DNA of 53,163 nt from Hyphomicrobiaceae bacterium (lineage in GTDB: Bacteria; Pseudomonadota; Alphaproteobacteria; Rhizobiales; Devosiaceae): contig JACKJG010000017.1 in the NCBI GenBank assembly GCA_020638065.1, positions 1-53,163 on the forward strand, in the 5' to 3' direction. Both the position numbers and the translations under genes were made by a program. The stretch's first letter is position 1; each line of letters opens with the position of its first letter. Shown piece by piece: positions 52,369-53,163 of the stretch. The notes under the pieces were generated by a model. It was given only the letters and a program-made list of their open reading frames with translations. It was not told the origin of the DNA and did no database searches.

Positions 52369-53163
52369 TCAATCCGGAAGGCGAGCTCGAGCGGCAATGA
52401 CCGCGTCCGAGAGATCATTGACATTGAGCCGTCCAAGGATCTCTTGAGTGTACTGTTCCGTCAGCGGCGTGCTGATCCCGCTCTTCCTTGCATGCAAAAG
52501 ATAAGAGATTCCGTCGCGCCCATTACTAAGTTTGCGTGCGCTGGAGATTGCCAAATCCGCCAGTTTCGCGGCGGTGAGCGGGTCTATGGTGGCGGGAAGA
52601 CTTGTCGAAAGTACAACATCAAACCCTGCCAACCCCTCAATCCGATCAATCTTCACCTTGTTTGACCCGTTCCCAACAGGTGGTTCATATTCGTGAGCGC
52701 TTCCGACCCGGTTGGTTTCGCGGCGATACAGGACATCGCAAGCGAGTTTTTCGTCAGCGTCCACCTCATAGATCCACGCCTGCACCTTTGAGCCGCCTGA
52801 AGCGACTGGGACTAGCGTCGGTGCACCCGCACGTCCATTGCTGGAGCGTGCATATTCCACCGCAAATGGGGTTTCGATGCCCTTTTTCGTTGAGACGGTG
52901 ATCGCCTCGAGTTCAGCGCCGGGATGCGTGATGAGCGAACCGTATGCGAGTATTCCAATACGCTGGCGAACTTTGGGGCGTGGAATTGAGAACTGCTTAT
53001 TCGCCATTCGAAACGTAAATTGTTGCTCGTCGATGCCGACATCAACTTCACCGTAGTGCACCTCGCGATGGTGGTTTGCACAAAGAGTCACGATATTCGC
53101 GGCAGACAAAGAGCCGATCTCCCCAAGGTGTACCGGCATTACGTGATGGGCTTCCACATACGG
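52369..53163 (-). CDS. HNH endonuclease fused to a gamma-glutamylcyclotransferase-like domain, 5' end outside
   Basis: The frame stays open to the right edge, so the N-terminus is missing. It enters with PYVEAHHVMPVHLGEIGSLS, then NIVTLCANHHREVHYG, the end of an HNH nuclease (His-His then a zinc-type NHHREVH). From about 60 residues later the sequence reads IGILAYGSLITHPGAELEAI, then TPFAVEYARSSNGRAGAPTL, a gamma-glutamylcyclotransferase-like fold with its YGSL loop. The fusion is unusual. The HNH part suggests DNA cutting; the second part may process or bind a small molecule or be a sensor (inference). Confidence 0.8.
   Translation of the reverse strand, partial: PYVEAHHVMPVHLGEIGSLSAANIVTLCANHHREVHYGEVDVGIDEQQFTFRMANKQFSIPRPKVRQRIGILAYGSLITHPGAELEAITVSTKKGIETPFAVEYARSSNGRAGAPTLVPVASGGSKVQAWIYEVDADEKLACDVLYRRETNRVGSAHEYEPPVGNGSNKVKIDRIEGLAGFDVVLSTSLPATIDPLTAAKLADLAISSARKLSNGRDGISYLLHARKSGISTPLTEQYTQEILGRLNVNDLSDAVIAARARLPD

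Noticed and set aside
1..53163. CRISPR arrays, rRNA and tRNA genes
   Set aside because: No regularly spaced repeats and no cloverleaf or rRNA sequence stood out by eye; a tRNAscan or Infernal run would be needed to exclude small RNA genes.

Overview
The window reads as chromosomal accessory DNA from an alphaproteobacterium, most likely Rhodobacterales or a related Rhizobiales lineage. The basis is family content: the DUF3489-DUF2924-large serine recombinase trio, DUF1127 proteins, a tripartite tricarboxylate transporter, an NsrR/class II NirK remnant and moderately high GC. The order is inferred. No rRNA, tRNA or CRISPR array was recognised by eye.

Positions 1-13691 are a defence island. An EVE-HNH endonuclease gene (minus strand, cut by the left edge) is followed by a type I restriction-modification operon: hsdR, an FRG-domain gene, hsdM, hsdS and a PD-(D/E)XK-like gene. 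After these come the 3' remnant of an HNH endonuclease, a small membrane protein with a cysteine-rich tail, and an 893-residue ATPase with a CxxC hook and a C-terminal R-E-H pattern. This last protein resembles RloC, an anticodon nuclease known to be linked to type I loci.

Positions 14461-29934 are metabolic. First is a polar amino-acid-type ABC transporter operon led by an HD-domain gene, with a divergent LysR regulator. Next is a sugar-acid catabolic cluster built around L-idonate/5-ketogluconate/gluconate chemistry: a LacI-family regulator, a gluconate 5-dehydrogenase-like SDR, gluconokinase, two further dehydrogenases and an L-idonate 5-dehydrogenase-like enzyme. A LacI-type operator lies in the divergent promoter. 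Then comes a TctCBA transporter with an HpcH/HpaI aldolase and its own LysR regulator.

Positions 30181-40065 are mobile-element territory. They hold a DUF1127-like gene, an ADP-ribosyltransferase-like gene, a split primase/helicase module and a divergent DUF3489-DUF2924-recombinase operon. The 3' end of the recombinase gene occurs again, degenerate, at 39820-40065, and the two copies bracket an AraC/GyrI regulator and an exported VOC protein.

Positions 40199-53163 are a mosaic: a fosmidomycin-resistance-type MFS pump, a frameshifted CBS protein, and an NO-response cluster (nsrR, group III truncated haemoglobin, a new 41-residue membrane protein, a cupin) beside a ruined nirK. The 5' end of nirK is cut by a duplicated segment whose intact copy lies at 51302-51583. 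The rest holds two Rnk/GreA-like proteins, a D-amino acid dehydrogenase, another DUF1127 protein, a zinc-ribbon protein coupled to an MscS channel, and, at the right edge, an HNH domain fused to a gamma-glutamylcyclotransferase-like domain. A diverged ~124-bp direct repeat at 2467 and 50711 lies near the two ends of the window.
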